Made by a program: the position numbers and the translations under genes. A stretch of 64,000 bases of DNA from Anarhynchus alexandrinus (taxonomy: Eukaryota; Chordata; Aves; Charadriiformes; Charadriidae): assembly GCA_008711295.1 (NCBI GenBank), contig VUYV01000327.1, forward strand, positions 378,428-442,427, given 5' to 3'. Of the stretch, positions 34,656 to 48,606 are shown piece by piece; the first letter of the stretch is position 1, and every line of letters begins with the position of its first letter. The notes under the pieces are model-generated. The model made no database searches. It was given only the letters and a program-made list of their open reading frames with translations, and had not been told where the DNA came from.

Positions 34656-37600
34656 ATGCCTGATCCTGTGCAGCTGAGCCAAAGAGGGAGTGAGCGCTGG
34701 AGACCCAACTCCACCCCTGTGCCAGGACCTGTAGGACTGGGATGAAACTCTCTCCCCAGTCACATTCCCCATCCAGGGATGTAAGACCTCTTGGGAAGAG
34801 GCCACAGAGGGCAGAGACCGCAACAGCCTTGGGGAAAAACATGCATCCATGAAAATGGTGCCCCTTGTACCCCGGCCCAGCCCAGGGATCTCCTGCCCAG
34901 GGCTCGGTGGCAGACCAAGGGCACGCTCTGCCAGCGGGTGGCAGGGGAAGCGGGCATAGAGAAGAAGCCCTCTGAGAATCTGGAAATCTGTTGGGAAGTC
35001 CCCAGGGAGCCCCAGGGAGAGAGAAATCAGCTTCTTTCCTGACAAAAGAAGTTTTCAAGGTGTCCTTTAGGCTTCAGAGCGCACAGAGAGATTGATCTGT
35101 GCTCAGCCCCCCAGAGAAAATCACCAGTCTGTATTTTCTCTTTCCTCACACATAAATGGGCAGGAGCTGCCCACACATCCCTGCCAGCAGAGCCAGGAGC
35201 AGGCAGCCCCAGGCAGCCACGAGAAGGGCAAATCCTGCACTGGGCATCAGAGCCCCATCCAGCCCTGCCCCAAAGCGAGGGCTTGGTTTCCTCCTCTCCC
35301 TGCAGCAAACACAGCTGGCTAGAGACTCCTGACGTGCAGGGTGTGCGGGGCATGAATGGGGAGAGACACAGCCCTGGGATGAGGGCAGAGGGCAGGGGCA
35401 TCCCATCCGGACACATGGCCCCAGACTACCCAGGGAGGGTGCCAGGAAGAGGGAAAGCATCTTCTGCTGCTAAAGCACTGCAGACCTGTCCCGTGCATGC
35501 ATCACCCTGTAGAACTGGTTCCCTGATGGGACACTCCCAGTTAGGCAATCGGGGTGGCAGCTCCTCTGGTCCATGGCGCTGGGCATCCAGGCAGCACATC
35601 CACACAGAAAACTTTCAGGTATCACAGGGATGCTGCAAAAGGCCCTGACTCACACAAGCGATGCTGGAAGGACCAGCTGGAGTGGCCTCTGTCCTCTTTC
35701 TGCTGAGCTAGACTGCTCCTGGCGTCCTTCCTAATCAAGTTGAGCGGAAGTTTCAGCCTTCCTGGGAAATACCCAGGCTTCCCAAGGCTGCATCCGCAGC
35801 CCAGTTCGTCCCTGCCTGCCCTAATTTCGTCCTGCTCACTGCTGAGCACCGGCAGTGCCACATATTCCCTCAGCACAGGCAGCTCGACACAAGCCAGGGA
35901 AATTTCACTTTTATTACAGCAGATGGAGTCCAAAGCCTGAACTCTGGGAGAAGAGGAGCGCACCCACCAACCTCTGCAGCCACAGCCTGTGCAGAGCTCA
36001 CGAGCCACCCCACCGGAATGTGCCAGGGAACAGAACATCTCTGGGCAGGGGACCATCCTTCTGCATCCCCCCAGGGTCGACATCTCTGCCCTGATAGCTT
36101 CAACATGGGCAACCAGAGGTGCCCCCTAACCATCCTCTTGAACACATCAGCTATTTCCCTGTTGGTACACAAATCTCGGGAGCATGGGATAGTGCTTCTC
36201 CTTTGGTTAGGACATTCCCAGTTCCAAACCCCCTGAATTTCCCACCTGGACTGGATCCTCTGTGGCATCTCCTGTGCTTGGGTGGCCACAGCTGGCATTG
36301 CCTCAGCAGTGTGTCTGCTGTCCGTCCCTTCCAGTGCTAGTAGCATCTAGTGATGGTCCACTGGCACTCACTCACTCTGCCCCCAAGGGCTCCTGTCCCT
36401 CTTCACTGGAGCTCTGATCCCCAGATTAGGCTTGACCTGGCTGAGTATGGTGTGTGGCCAACACAACGGCAGAGGAACTGCACCACAGACAAATGTATAG
36501 AGGAAAAAACATATTGAACCCTCCGTGCACATAAATGGTCCCATACTGAAGTGCAAGAGCTGGAGAAATGACCCAGGATTTAGGAACACCTGGAGGTGTT
36601 ATCACCACACCATGGTAGATATAGGGTCTGGTCACCCTCAGGCTGTCTATAGCAGAATAAGTGAGGGACCAGGAGGAGCTGCAGGGTGAGTAGGGACCTT
36701 CCAGGGCAGGACCACTGTAACCAGTGCAGGAAGGACCTGGATTTGCACCACTAAGTTTGGCCCACGGTAATGCCAAGCATTGTCAGCTGGAGCTGTGAGA
36801 CTGAGACAGACCATAAAGCCTGGTCACAAGAGCCAAGAATGATAAATTAAATTTGAAAAATAATCTATTAACCATACTGCACTGGTGGGGTAGCTAATTG
36901 CTTGCTATGGCTGGGATGGTCATCTCCCACCAGTGACTCCAGTTCAGTGGGTGTTGCAGGGGGAAAGCCATCCCCATCCCCATCAAGGCTTCACCGGTGG
37001 CCTGGGGCAACGAGGCAGTGAGGACTGGAGGGGCAGAGGAAGGCAGAGCACAGGGAGTGGAGGCAGGGTGATGAGCCTGCTCTGCTGCCGTTCCCCTGGG
37101 CTCTGATGAGGCCAGACCACTCACGCTGCCAGAGCAGTGCCCGGTGGCTTTGGTATGATGTCTGGGAGAAGGACAAGCCCGGCAAGCTGCAGGGGAGAGC
37201 GTGTGTGTCAGAGAAACCCCTGGCTGCTCGCTGTGTTGTGCCAGCAATAGCGTGTAAAGCACTGTCTGTGCGAGAGGAATCGCGTGTCAAGTGCTCCCCG
37301 GGGCCGAGGGATCGCTGCTCGCCGCTGCCTGTCTCCATCCCTGCCCTCCCCGCGCGGGAGGCGAAGGCAGAGCGGCGGAAAGCGTCTGGCAGCAGCATCC
37401 CAGCAGGCAGCCCACCCGCTGGGCAGGGAGGCAGCAAAGGCTGCTGCATCCCTGGGTGATGTGCTCCCCAAAACCAGATGCGCCAGGACAGTGGAGGTGG
37501 TGGGACTCGGGGGCAAGAACTGGGTCAGTCCTTCCGAGGCTGAAGCGCTGAAGTCAGTGCATTTAGGCTGCTTTACGGCAGCTCAGCTCTTGGCCCGTCA

Positions 37601-38146
37601 CTACTCCATTTATGTCAGCAGACTTATGCATTGGAGGTCGCTCCTGCTCTGTCACGTTGCCTTTCCTTGGAGTGTGAGCAGAAGAGCATGGAAACCACTG
37701 TGCCCTTGGCTAAGGGCTAGCGCAGGGGAGGCGCAGAGAGCTGGTGTATGCGATCCACCCACATGAACGGTGCCACTAGCATTTCTCAAACTGCACCCGA
37801 GAAGTCACACCACGTGTGGGCAGACAGAAAAATTAGCTCTGGAGGTAATTGTGCCATCTCCTGAATTGCACCTGTTGAAGGTCAATGAGTCTCTGGATGG
37901 GAACAGAGCTGGCAGTGTGCGGCTGCGATTGAAATCCACGTGTAAGAAAGGACAGAGCTTTTCCAGGGCAAAGCAACACCAGAGAGGACGGACTGAGGGT
38001 CTGAAATGCCAGGGCTGTCATGAAACGAGGCTCAGCCAAAGATTTAGGCTGCAAAGGCTCTGTGGAGGTCCACAGTCCAGTCTCCAGCTCCAAGCATGGC
38101 TGACTTCAAAGTCAGATCAGGTTGCCCTTGGCCAATTGAGAGCTGG
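34656..38146. other. Intergenic DNA; no gene found
   Basis: No convincing coding region or repeat family. A CpG-richer segment lies around 37270-37450. The rest is moderately GC-rich and unremarkable. Confidence 0.45.
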
Positions 38147-38541
38147 AAATCATTGATTCGTCTAGGTTGGAAGGGATCTTTAAGATCATTGAGTCCAACC
38201 ATCCACCTAACACTGCCAAAACCACCACTAAACCATGTCCCTCAGCACCATGTCTGCCCATCTTTTAAATACCTCCAGGGATGGCGACTCCACCACTGCC
38301 CTGGGCAGCCTGTGCCAGTGCTTGACAACCCTTTTGGTGAAGAAATTTTTCCTGATATCCAATATAAACCTCCCCTGGTGCAACTTGAGGCCGTTTCCTC
38401 TTGTCCCATCGCCTGTTCCCTGGGAGAAGAGATCGACATCCCCCTCGCTACCCCCTCCTTTCAGGGAGCTGTAGAGACCGATACGGTCTCCCCTCAGCCT
38501 CCTTTTCTCCAGGCTGAACACCCCCAGTGCCCTCAGCCGCA
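38147..38541 (-). mobile_element. CR1 LINE 3' fragment
   Basis: Minus-sense copy of about 395 bp, related to the copy at 12319-12488. It starts at AAATCATTGATTCGTCTAGG and ends near 'cagtgccctcagccgc'. It carries the subfamily's 'ctggtgcaacttgaggccg' and 'gggagaagagatcgacatcc' blocks. Confidence 0.93.
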
Positions 38542-41500
38542 CAGATGGAGATATTTTGGCCCCCATCAGTACTGCCTGGGAAATTTTATGCGTGCACATG
38601 GTTAACAGCATGGATGCAACTCAGGGATGCAAAAGGCAGAAGGAAAGTTTTCAGCTGCAGAATTATCCAGCCCCTTACGGATACTCAAGCATTTAATTCT
38701 GTGCGAAGTTCTAGCGCCTTTGATGCCTCCTGCAGCTGCTCCTGTGGGAAAGAGACACCCAAGCTCCTGCCGAGCGTGAGCCACATGCTCGTGTGTGTGG
38801 ATGGAGCCAGGGAGGAATGGCTGTTCTTGCACAACGAAAGCTGAGGCGAGTTGGGCTGCACAAAGTTTTAAAGCCAATGGTACATATAAGCTTCAAGGTT
38901 ACCTTACAAAAACACAGGGACAGAGAGAGAGACAGATGCACTACGATCTTTGCTGTGTCCCCTTCTCCTTGCCCCACGGAGCAGCTCTGGGGAAGTCCGT
39001 TAGTGCTCACGTTGTCCCAGATAACTGAAAAATTTGAACAGTAGGAACGTCCTTGCTAGGTACAATTAGCTGCCTGAAATAACCCAGCTGAATTCTCAGG
39101 AGCCAGGCTTATTCTGCAGGCCCGGTCATTAGGAAAATCATCAAGATCTTGCTGAAGAGGGAGCGTTTATCAGCCTGTTTGGGAGCCGACCCTGTGTCTC
39201 CAGAGCAGAAGCAGAAGCTGCGTCCTTCGTGCGGGAGGTACCTGGTTGCACACCCTGACCGTTGGCCTCCACACTGGTCTGACCACCTCTTCCCTGAGCA
39301 GAGCTGCTCCATGCCCGGCCATACCGAGCCCCATCGCATCATGAGAACCACTCTGTCCTGGGTGGAGGAAGCGCCCGTGGCCAATGCCAGCCTAGGAAGA
39401 GGGAGAAGGCCAGATGCCGGCGGCAGCAGCAGTGAGAGCGGGCTGCAGGCAGCGGGGCTTGGTCCAGAGCGGCAGGAGGTGGCGGGGGACAGCGGTGGGC
39501 AGGGAGAGGGGCAGGAGGGTGGCAGTGGACGGCCGGCAGGCAGGCAGGAGCAGCAGGCAGGAGCAGCGGCAGGCAGCGGGTGGTTAATCAGCCGTCTGCT
39601 TCCGTGACTGAGCTTGGCGTTCGCAGCAAAGAGCTCCGGAGAGGAGAAAGCTTCTCGCTCATGAAAGAAACATCAGTGCTAATCGAATCAGGGTCCAGCC
39701 CAGCAGCACGCGACAGGCCACGGCGGCTCATTCATATTTCATGCTTTGCTCCGCTTCAGCAAGATAAAGCCCAGTGCAAAAGGTGGGGGAGCTCTGCCCG
39801 GTGCGAGCGGGAGCCCAGGACCGCGGCAGGAGGTCAGGGGAGAGGGGCACCAAGGGCTGGGCTGTGCGTGGGCTGGGGCAGGGGTGCAGCAGCGTGGCTG
39901 GGTGATGTCCCAGGTAAGCTCAGGTCAGTGCTCACCCGCTTTCGGGTTCTGGCCTCTGAAGATCAGCAAAGCAGTGGGTTGCATAGGGCTTTTCTCCATC
40001 TCTCCTGCTGATGGAGGCTTTTCTTGGCAACCCTGGTTGTGGGGCAGTTTCTCCTTGATGCTGCTGGTGGTGGATGGGAGCCCAGCGAAGCTCAAGCCGG
40101 TCACGTCTGGCAAGATGAGGAGAAGACAGCACCTATGGCAGACAACAACTAGGCTTTGGTTGCCCCCAAAAAGTATATCTTCAGGGGCTTTGCCTTGTCA
40201 GCAGGAGACTCCAAAACCCCTGCTGCTGTGGGATGGGAGAGTGGAGTGCAGATGCCATCAGCAGGCTGCACAGAGCTCCTGCCGGCGTAGGAGAGGCAGA
40301 TTGCAGACAGGCTCCTCAGCCTACGGCAGGAGCTGAACCCCGGTGTCTGCTGCAACAGCGAGGGGATGTGAGCAGCTGTGTGGGGTACGTTGCCACAAAG
40401 CTCCCAGCAGGGACAGTGGAGGGAGATGAGCAGGGAAGGGGAGACTGACGGAGCCCACAATCAAGGCTGATAAGCAGGAAGAGCTAAAAACAGGATTAAA
40501 GGACAGGCAAGCTGAGAGCTAGACAACTGGGTGAACAGCCATCTCCAGTCCTCTTGGAGCTCTGACAAAAGGGACAGAGGACCAAGGCAGAAAATTCCTG
40601 GTTTAGCTCCAGAGACTTGGCCCTTTACTGGTGCCCATCCCCAACATGCCCAGACCGGTACACCAGCATGCAGCAGCGGGTGAGCCTGTCACTGGGGAGA
40701 CCCTGCTGCCTTTCCCTTCTCTGTTGGGTTTCCATCTCCCGAAAGCACTCTCTGCTTTGGCCTTTCACGTGGCTCGGGGACCCATCACAGAGAAGTAACT
40801 GCTTTTGGTGGAGGTACCACTGGTGCTGGCTCAGAGCAGCCTATGGGTGTCTGCAGGACACTCCATCCATCCCATCACCCTTCTCTCCCTACCTCGCTTC
40901 CACTCTTCCTCTTAGCCCATCAGTTTTGTCAAGAGCACATAAAATACTGGCAGTTCAGAGATTCATGCGCGGTTCAGCAGCAGCTGGTGGGTCTTGCCCT
41001 TCATGAAGCATTACTTGGCCGCCGGCCAGTTGTCCTGACCCCCCAAGGCTGCACCCCAGGAGGGCACAGGCTGCCTGCTGCTGCCAGACCAGTGGTGCAG
41101 GCTCCAGGAGCAGCGCGCAGGCAGATGCCAGTGAAAAATCTGGGGGCCCCTTCACCCCCCGGCAGGCAGTAGACATGGCTGGGTCCCTGAGACTGCCTGC
41201 TTTCAGCAGGGACACCCTGGGACACCCTGCTTTCAGCCAGAAGTCATCTCCTGAACTCCCAAAACTTTTCACCTGAACCTGATGAGACACTTCAGCATCA
41301 AATAAAGAGATCTGGAGGTGTTCCCAGGCAGCTCCCCCAGCCCTGAAGCACCAGGAGGGTCACTGTCAGGGAAAACACCTCCACCCCAAAGCAGACCTGT
41401 CCTACCCCGGGAAGATGTGGAGGTAGGGAAATGGATAATTCAGGCTCAGGAACAACTGAGTAATGCAGAAGCAGAGCAATGCCACCATGGAGGAAGAGTA

Positions 41501-44500
41501 AAGGAGGGACTGGCAGCAGCAGTCGCTGAGGCTTGGACTGGTCAGGGACTGCCATGAGGCTGTGGCACCCCTCACCCTTCTCCCAGGGCCACAGAGGATG
41601 CTAAAAATGTTCCGGGCTAATGACAGGGTGAGACACTGATTGAAATCGAGAAGCTCTGGGTCTCCCACAGGGCTGGGGTGTAAGGTGGCATCCTGCACGG
41701 CTCAGCCTGCGCAGCAGTGTGCGGGCAGCAGGTCCCACGGTGGGACCTGTGCACAAGGAAGGGTCCGGACCTGGGGACCAGCATCCCCCTACGCAGCAAG
41801 GGGCTCACCTGAGCGGCAAAGCCAACCTCCTGGAGGTGACCCAGGGCAAGACATACCTGTCTTGGCCCCCGCAAGCTGCGGATTTTCTTCCCCCAATGCC
41901 ACAAGGAAAGATGCTGCAACCACACCAGGGAAAAGAAAGGTTTGGGGCAAACAAGCAAAAATGCTAGCAATTTCCTGCACAGCACCTCCAGATGGAGCCT
42001 TGCCTGTCTCCTCTTACCGCTGAGTCTGTAAACTCACGATATGTCTGCCTGGATCTGCTGTCTTGTCCTACGCTTCAGCTTCCAGCACCTACACAAAGGC
42101 TCAGTGAGAGACAGCCGCTTGGCAGAAGCTGTGGGCAGTCATCGCAAATGCCTCCCATGGACACTGAACACCCTTAAAAAATGGGGAATCTCACCCCAGC
42201 TGTAATGCTGGCCCTTGAAAACCAGTCCCAGGTGCCAAACCTGTGTACCTCAAAGCAGCCTTTGCTGTTGTGTTCCTTTCATCAACTCTTAAATTCCCCC
42301 CCTTGCAATGCGCTGCTGTGATTTTAGAGAGGGAAAAGTAAANGTGAATACAGACATGGCAGTAGGTTTGGAAAATCAAGTGAGAACAAGAGGATGCAGG
42401 ACACTGGAGAGATGCAGTTTGCACAGACTCACTCATCTTCCCAGAGGAGTTTCACCAGGCTGGTGGAGCACTGGGGGTGGACCAGGCACAGCTCATCCTC
42501 GAGCCACTTCATTTCACCACTAACAGCTTGTTCGTCACCCCCAGCCCATCTCCCACAATTACAGGCTGAGAGAATAAAGTTTTTGCCAGGCTGCACCAGA
42601 ACCCCGAGGATGCTCAACGAGAGCAGGATGGGCAAGGAGGACTCTGCTCCGAGGGAAAGACTGAGTCCCCGTGCCAAAGGAGCAGTGTTGGGGGCTTGGC
42701 TGATAAAATGAGGATGTGTAAAAGCTGAAGAAACGATTTTATCAGCGGTGGGAGCAGTCCTGGGAGAGGATCAAATTGAAGGCGCTGCTTTGCAAGGGCG
42801 GAGAGTCGGCAGCCGTGGCTGTCAACGCCAAAGCTGGAGGGCTCATCAAAGCGCAGGGAGCTCCCCGCAGCCCACCACAGCATTGCTCAGCCCAGCCACG
42901 TCCATCTGTCCATCCTGTCCTCCCAGAGGTGGGCGTCTCTGACAGGCACTCTGCAGAGAGAAAAGAGAAACGCAGGCTCCCCCCAGCTCAGTGCCCCTCC
43001 TGGCCACCCAGGATGCATGTGCGGGGAATTTCAAAGAGGCTGCGACTCTGCTCTTCCCAGGAAGGAGCTCTGTCTTGCCACCCTCTTGCAGACAACACGT
43101 TGTCCCCATCGCAGCTGTCCTCCTTGGGCACTGCCTTGCTCAAAGGACATAGGCAGGGAGGTAAAACCTAGTGTAACCCGGGGTTATGAGCACTGCAAGA
43201 TGCTCTCCCTACCAAGGATGCTTCGCCGTGCTGCCCATTGCCCTCAGCAGGCTGCAGGACCAGCTCAGGGGGGTCTGGGAGGAAGGTGAAGGAGAGGTGG
43301 TGGGATGCTTTTGGGGAGTAGCTGAAGACACAATGTCAGGAGAACAGGGGACAAGGGCAAAGTATGGAAAACCAGAGCACATGAGCTACAAGTAGTCCCA
43401 GGGGCGCTTTCCTTCAGGATGGTGTTTCAGGGCTCATTGCAAGCTTGGAGCAGAGCTTTGCCTACAGGGAGCTGTCACGGGTCCCTCTTTCATGCCTTCT
43501 CCTGGACATATATAGACGCAAGCTGAGGCTGCCACCGTCTTGTCTGTGGGGGCACTGCTACATTGCGTGCTCTTTCTCCGGCTGTCATCTATCTCCATAA
43601 AGCCTGTAGAAACACAAGCTCCTCCGTGCTTGCTGTCTTCTGTCACGTTGGGCTGAAACCCACCACTGCTCTGGGATGGGGAGAGAGATGCAGGACAGGC
43701 TGTGGGGGGATGCTGCCTACAACTTCATCCCTAAGCCCTTGCTTGTAAGAAACATGAAAGGCCTGGAAATGTCTTGGAAAGCTGTATCATAATGTTTTAG
43801 TGCTTTATGTACAACATTTATTGATGAGATCTGCTGCTTAGAGATATTTCACTGCCTGGAAATTTCACACGATCCAGCAGGGCTGGTGGAAGGGACCTTC
43901 GGGTTGTCCTGTCCAGCACCACATTCACGGTTGGGCTGTCAGCTATGGCAGGTCAGGCTGTCCCATAGCACCGAGTTCCCCTCAGACTCCTCCAGGGAAG
44001 TGGCGTGTCCTCGCTGTGCATGGCTGGGGTTCTGCCAGCCTCTCCTGATCACAGGCCCTTCTGTTGCCTCCCCTCCCACCAGCACTAGCCCCCGGGGCTC
44101 TCTGAACAGGTAGTCCCAGGGCACTGCAAACACAGATGTCTGGTGGCACCTGCACAGACATAGTGTGGGCAGAGGACCCGTAGGCTGGAGGGGTGAGCTC
44201 CGGGCTCAGGCACGGGAGCAGGACTCTGAAAGGACAAGGGAAACTGAGGCAGGGAACAGCACTGAGGAGACTAACGCTTTGCTCCAGGCTGGATGTCTCT
44301 TACCCCAGCAGACCCCGAGAGAAGCTGTGCTGGGAACCACAAGCCATGTCTGTGCCTATTCCCTTTAGTATCATAGTATTGATAAAGAAGTGAACTGAAA
44401 TCAAAGTGCCTGGAAAAGTGAGAATGCAGGGAGGAAGGTCAGGCATTGATAGGAGAAAGGGATGGGGTTTTTTTGCACGGTGAGAACTTGCACAGATGTG

Positions 44501-46411
44501 CCCATGGCCAGAGGAGGGGCCACGCACCAGCAAGTCCCATCCTGTTTTCATCTCTCTGAGCAGAGAAGCCAAAGATTTTGCTAGAACATATTTTTTTTCC
44601 TTTGCAAAGCTTATACTCAATAAGTTACTGTCTCTACACATGAAAGTCCCTTTTCCACACCAGGCATGGCTTGCCCTTGCCTCTTATTGCAGCTCCCACC
44701 CCACTCAGACCTACCTTGGCTGCCCTGTGCTCTTCAGCTCATCCCAGTTCCTCCTCCTGCCTCAGCTCTTCCCAAGTCTCTCAGCCACATCCTAGTTGAC
44801 CCAAATCTGTCCTAGTCGTCCTCCTTTCCCCACCACTCATCCCTCCATTCTCTCTTGAAGAGTCACATCACTCACACAGGATGCTCCTGTATGATGCTAA
44901 CGCCTCTTAGCAGGGCTCAGCGATGGAAAAGCATCGATGGAGCCGGTGGGACCCATCTTTCCTCTGGAGCATCTGGAGGCAAGGAGGCTGTTGCTCTGCT
45001 ACCGAGACCCTGCAGAGCCCAGAGATTTCCAGCTCCCTGGGTTCACTGCTCCCCACACCCCAGCAGAGAGTCACATCAAAGAGCACAGCCTTTTGTTTAG
45101 GCCCTGTTTGAAGTTTGCTGCTAATTTTTGGTATGCATGCAGCGGTGTTTGGCTCGTGCTCGTTCACAGAATAAATGCTCGTTGCATTGCTCTTAAATGA
45201 TTGGAGACCTCCAATTTTAATCTTTTATTCATAATCTTCTTCCAGCTCAGACACAGAAAAAAACATGTAAATTCAAAACCTGTGAGAATTGAAAATTTCA
45301 TAAGTGCTGCTGACCCTTCACTGGCAGCTCTGAATGTGAGAGAAATAAAGGAATTGTAATGAGGAACCTCATCTTTTGATAACAGGTTTAGAGGAGCCCA
45401 GAACTAAAAGGGGTTTCATCCCTCCCTGCGGTGTGTCCGCGCAGGATGGAGTCAGTCCCGCTGGCAGGGAGGTGTAAGCCTGCTGCTCCTGCCTCTCCAT
45501 CACCTGCTGCATCTCCATCTCCTCTCCTCTGCGCTGGGAGGTGTCAGCTCACACGGTGCATGCCCTGCCTGTGTTGCAGCACACGTCTGTCTCCGAGCTC
45601 ACGCCCCATCAGTGCACCAAAGCACGTGCCCCCAAACTGCCTCCATCACCCCATGCTCTCTCAGCTCCTGTCCAGGCACAGAGACCACTGCTCACCATCA
45701 CCTGAACCCCTTACCCTCACCTCTCCTCTCCTCCGTGAACACCCAGTTAATTTGCACCCTTCTCTGTGTTCGGGAAGGACATCTTATGTGCTGTTACCTG
45801 CTGGGTGCAACCCCACCCATGCTCTCTGTCCCCCTGCCTTCTCCCTACAATGGCAACTTTTCAGGACAACTTTGTGAGGGGAGGATGGGAAGGCAGGGAG
45901 GAAATGAAACGTAAGATGAGTAATAAGAATTCTATATGACTGAAAGACTCTGGGGTCAGCAAGCCATCACTGAGTGCCTGGGAACAATTTCACCTTCTTT
46001 CAGCATCAGCAAAATGAAAATCTCTAAAGTGTTGTGGATGGGAGTCTCGATCAACAGGTTTCAAGGCCTTCATCCTTTTCACAAGTTTCCTACATGGTGT
46101 GCAACCCCTTAGTCTTTTCTAAATCAGTAAAAAAATTCTTGCTTTTTTTTAACTTCCAAGAATAAGCATCATGTTGTGTAAGGGAAGTTTTGCCAGCTTT
46201 GCATGCAGAAATCTTTCTGGCACCTGCAGGTGATCTGCAATTCCCTTCTGGAAGGACCATCATAAGCAGGAGATGCAGCAGCTGTGCGCTGGGATTTCCC
46301 AAGACACAACTGCCAGGAGTTCTCATCCAGAAAATTTGGAAGGCTCTGTTGTATGTCCAGATATTGTGTATATTTGATGTGTTGCACAGCAAAACCGCAT
46401 ATCCCAGGCTA
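38542..46411. other. Intergenic DNA; no gene found
   Basis: No gene recognised. A GC-rich AGC/GGCAG-repetitive patch lies at 39420-39585. One undetermined base is at 42343. The stretch 43880-44010 has a faint minus-sense CR1-like pattern (AAGGGACCTTCGGG, then CAGCTATGGCAGG). Two AT-rich blocks, 43740-43870 and 45080-45400, may be conserved non-coding DNA. Confidence 0.45.
42343..42343. other. Undetermined base (N)
   Basis: A single N within GTAAANGTGAA; an assembly or consensus ambiguity in intergenic DNA. Confidence 0.95.
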
Positions 46412-46613
46412 TGAGGGTGGTGAGGCACTGGCACAGGTTGCCCAGAGAGGTTGTTGAGGCCCCATCCCTGGAGGTGTTCAAGGCCAGGCTGGACGTGGCC
46501 TTGGGCAGCCTGGTCTGGTGGGAGGTGTCCCTGCCTATGGCAGGGGGGTTGGAACTCAATGATCTTCAAGGTCCTTTCCAACCTAAACCATTCTATGATT
46601 CTATGATTCTATG
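46412..46613 (+). mobile_element. CR1 LINE 3' fragment
   Basis: Plus-sense 200-bp 3' end. It runs from 'gagggtggtgaggcactggc' to a clean tail containing TTCTATGATTCTATGATTC, three rounds of the 8-bp CR1 3' repeat. It is among the best preserved copies here. Confidence 0.95.
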
Positions 46614-48460
46614 TAAGTGATGGTGTGTGGGTCACGGGTCCCTGAGGAGCTGGACTGTGTGTGACTGGGGATCTCCTGACACTCCCCTCTGACTGAGATA
46701 CTTTGGGTTGCATCCCACGGACCAGTAGGACCACCCTGGAATCAGAGGTGGGATACCTGTCATGTAACTTGTGGTAAGTCTGTCTGATCGGTCCGGGTTC
46801 CCTTTTACGCCCAATGGAGAGAGGAAGGCGCCTTCCCAAGGGAGGTGAAGTGCCATCCATTTCTTTCTTTTCCCACCCAGTGCGGCAGGCGACTGCTCAG
46901 AGGGAGACCTCATAACCCGAGACCTGTGTTTCTGCTCTGAAGCCTGTCCCGTGTTCCCAGCCCCTGCAGCAGAAGTCAGGGTTGCTGCAGTCCTGACTCA
47001 TCCCTCCCAAAGCCCCGCTCACTCGAGGCGGGGAGACCCTGCCCCGATTGCAAAGCAGGCACTTCTGTCAGCCTCTGTTCATCCTGGGACGAGCTGTGCT
47101 GCTATCTTGCTGCTTGGTGGTGGTTTCCAAGACGTGACCTATGGGATACTTCAAAACCTATGCAGAACTTAACCCATAACCCTTCCAAGGGTTAAAACAG
47201 CAGCTGCGGATGATATTTCTATCTTACATCAGGTTATCCTGAGTAATTTGCTTGGACATGATGCTAAACGACTGTGCTAAAAGCAGAGAGAGAAGGTGGT
47301 TTGGGAATACAGCTTTCCTTGGCAGACTAAGCTGGTATGTGATCAGACAGGAATCATATCAGTAAATACGAAGCAGAGTTCACCATCTGTTAACACCATC
47401 CACGGAGTGCATCTGACCCCTGCAAACCTGCATAAAGTTGGCACAAACCGAGCGTGGGTGCAGAGCTGAGACGGGTGGCTTCATGCAGGGCTCTGCAGGT
47501 GCTCTGCAAGTCCAGACTGCCACCTCCAGGCACACAAAGCTCGCAGAGCCTCACTTGCTAACGACACAGCCAAATTTGGCCTGGACAGCTGTAAATGAAA
47601 TGCTTCGGAGATGACTTATTGGTAGCTTGGGGTGATATTGGGTGTGACTAGAAAAGGAAAGCTGTTTTACCAAGGAAAGACCAACTCCCAATGGTGCAAG
47701 TTGGAATAGAACTATCTTGGGGAACATTTAAGAAGGTGTGAAAATCCTACTGGCTATGTTGATACATGAAAGGGTTTATTTGCTGTCATACATAAACCAG
47801 AGTTTCAGTCGCTTCTTCTTGAATGGAAGAGTTTGCCTCTTGATCAGCTCCTTTCCCTGGATAGATTCCCCAAGCCCCCTCCACAAGGTTTTCAATCCTT
47901 TTTCCCAGGATCCCTGAATTCCAGCCCTGTCCCCAGCCTGGCCAGACCAGACAGCCACTGCCTGTGGTGGGGCTCAGCCTTGGGAACATGGAGCAATGCA
48001 CAAGGTCTGGAAACGTGGCTCTGTGTCCTGGAGAGGAGCCCTCAATGGCTGGCCCTTGCCAGAACCGCACTTTCATGGCAATTTCTTCCAGAAGGGGAAG
48101 AAATGACGTGTTAAAAAGGACACAACCCTGTCTCATCTTCCTGGGGGTTGTGAGCCAAGTGATGCCCTGGGCATGGGCCTCGCAGCCTTTCACAAGGTGA
48201 TGCTGTGGTAGCTGTGGACCAGCTATGAATATGGGCCCCTACTCACACAGAGCAGTGCACACCAGCCTACCCACGTGTGTCCCCCCTGACCGTACATGGG
48301 GGAAGGAGCCAGGCACCAGCATCCTCCAGCCTTCCATGGATGGTGTTTGCTTTGGTACTGAGAGATGTAAGACAGCTTTGTACATTTTGCACAGTGTGGA
48401 TGCTGGCTTTGTTCATAACCGAAATTAGTTAGTGAACTAATCCCTGGAGGATTAGTGAAC
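46614..48460. other. Intergenic DNA; no gene found
   Basis: Nothing recognisable apart from moderately AT-rich sequence between 47200 and 47770. Confidence 0.4.
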
Positions 48461-48606
48461 TCCCATCCCTGGAGGTGTTCAAGGCCAGGCTGGACATGGC
48501 CTTGGGCAACCTGGTCTGGTGGGAGGTGTCCCTGCCTGTGGCAGGGGGGTTGGAACTCGATGATCTTCAAGGTCCTTTCCAACCTAAACCATTCTATGAT
48601 TCCATG
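48461..48606 (+). mobile_element. Short CR1 LINE 3' fragment
   Basis: Plus-sense 146-bp end starting at 'cccatccctggaggtgttca' and ending ATTCTATGATTCCATGA. Just upstream, 48431-48450 (AGTGAACTAATCCCTGGAGG) is a partial duplicate of the 5' junction sequence, probably produced during insertion. Confidence 0.93.

Noticed and set aside
43880..44010. Minus-sense CR1 fragment
   Set aside because: The similarity is limited to short words such as AAGGGACCTTC and CAGCTATGGCAGG; too weak to list as an element.
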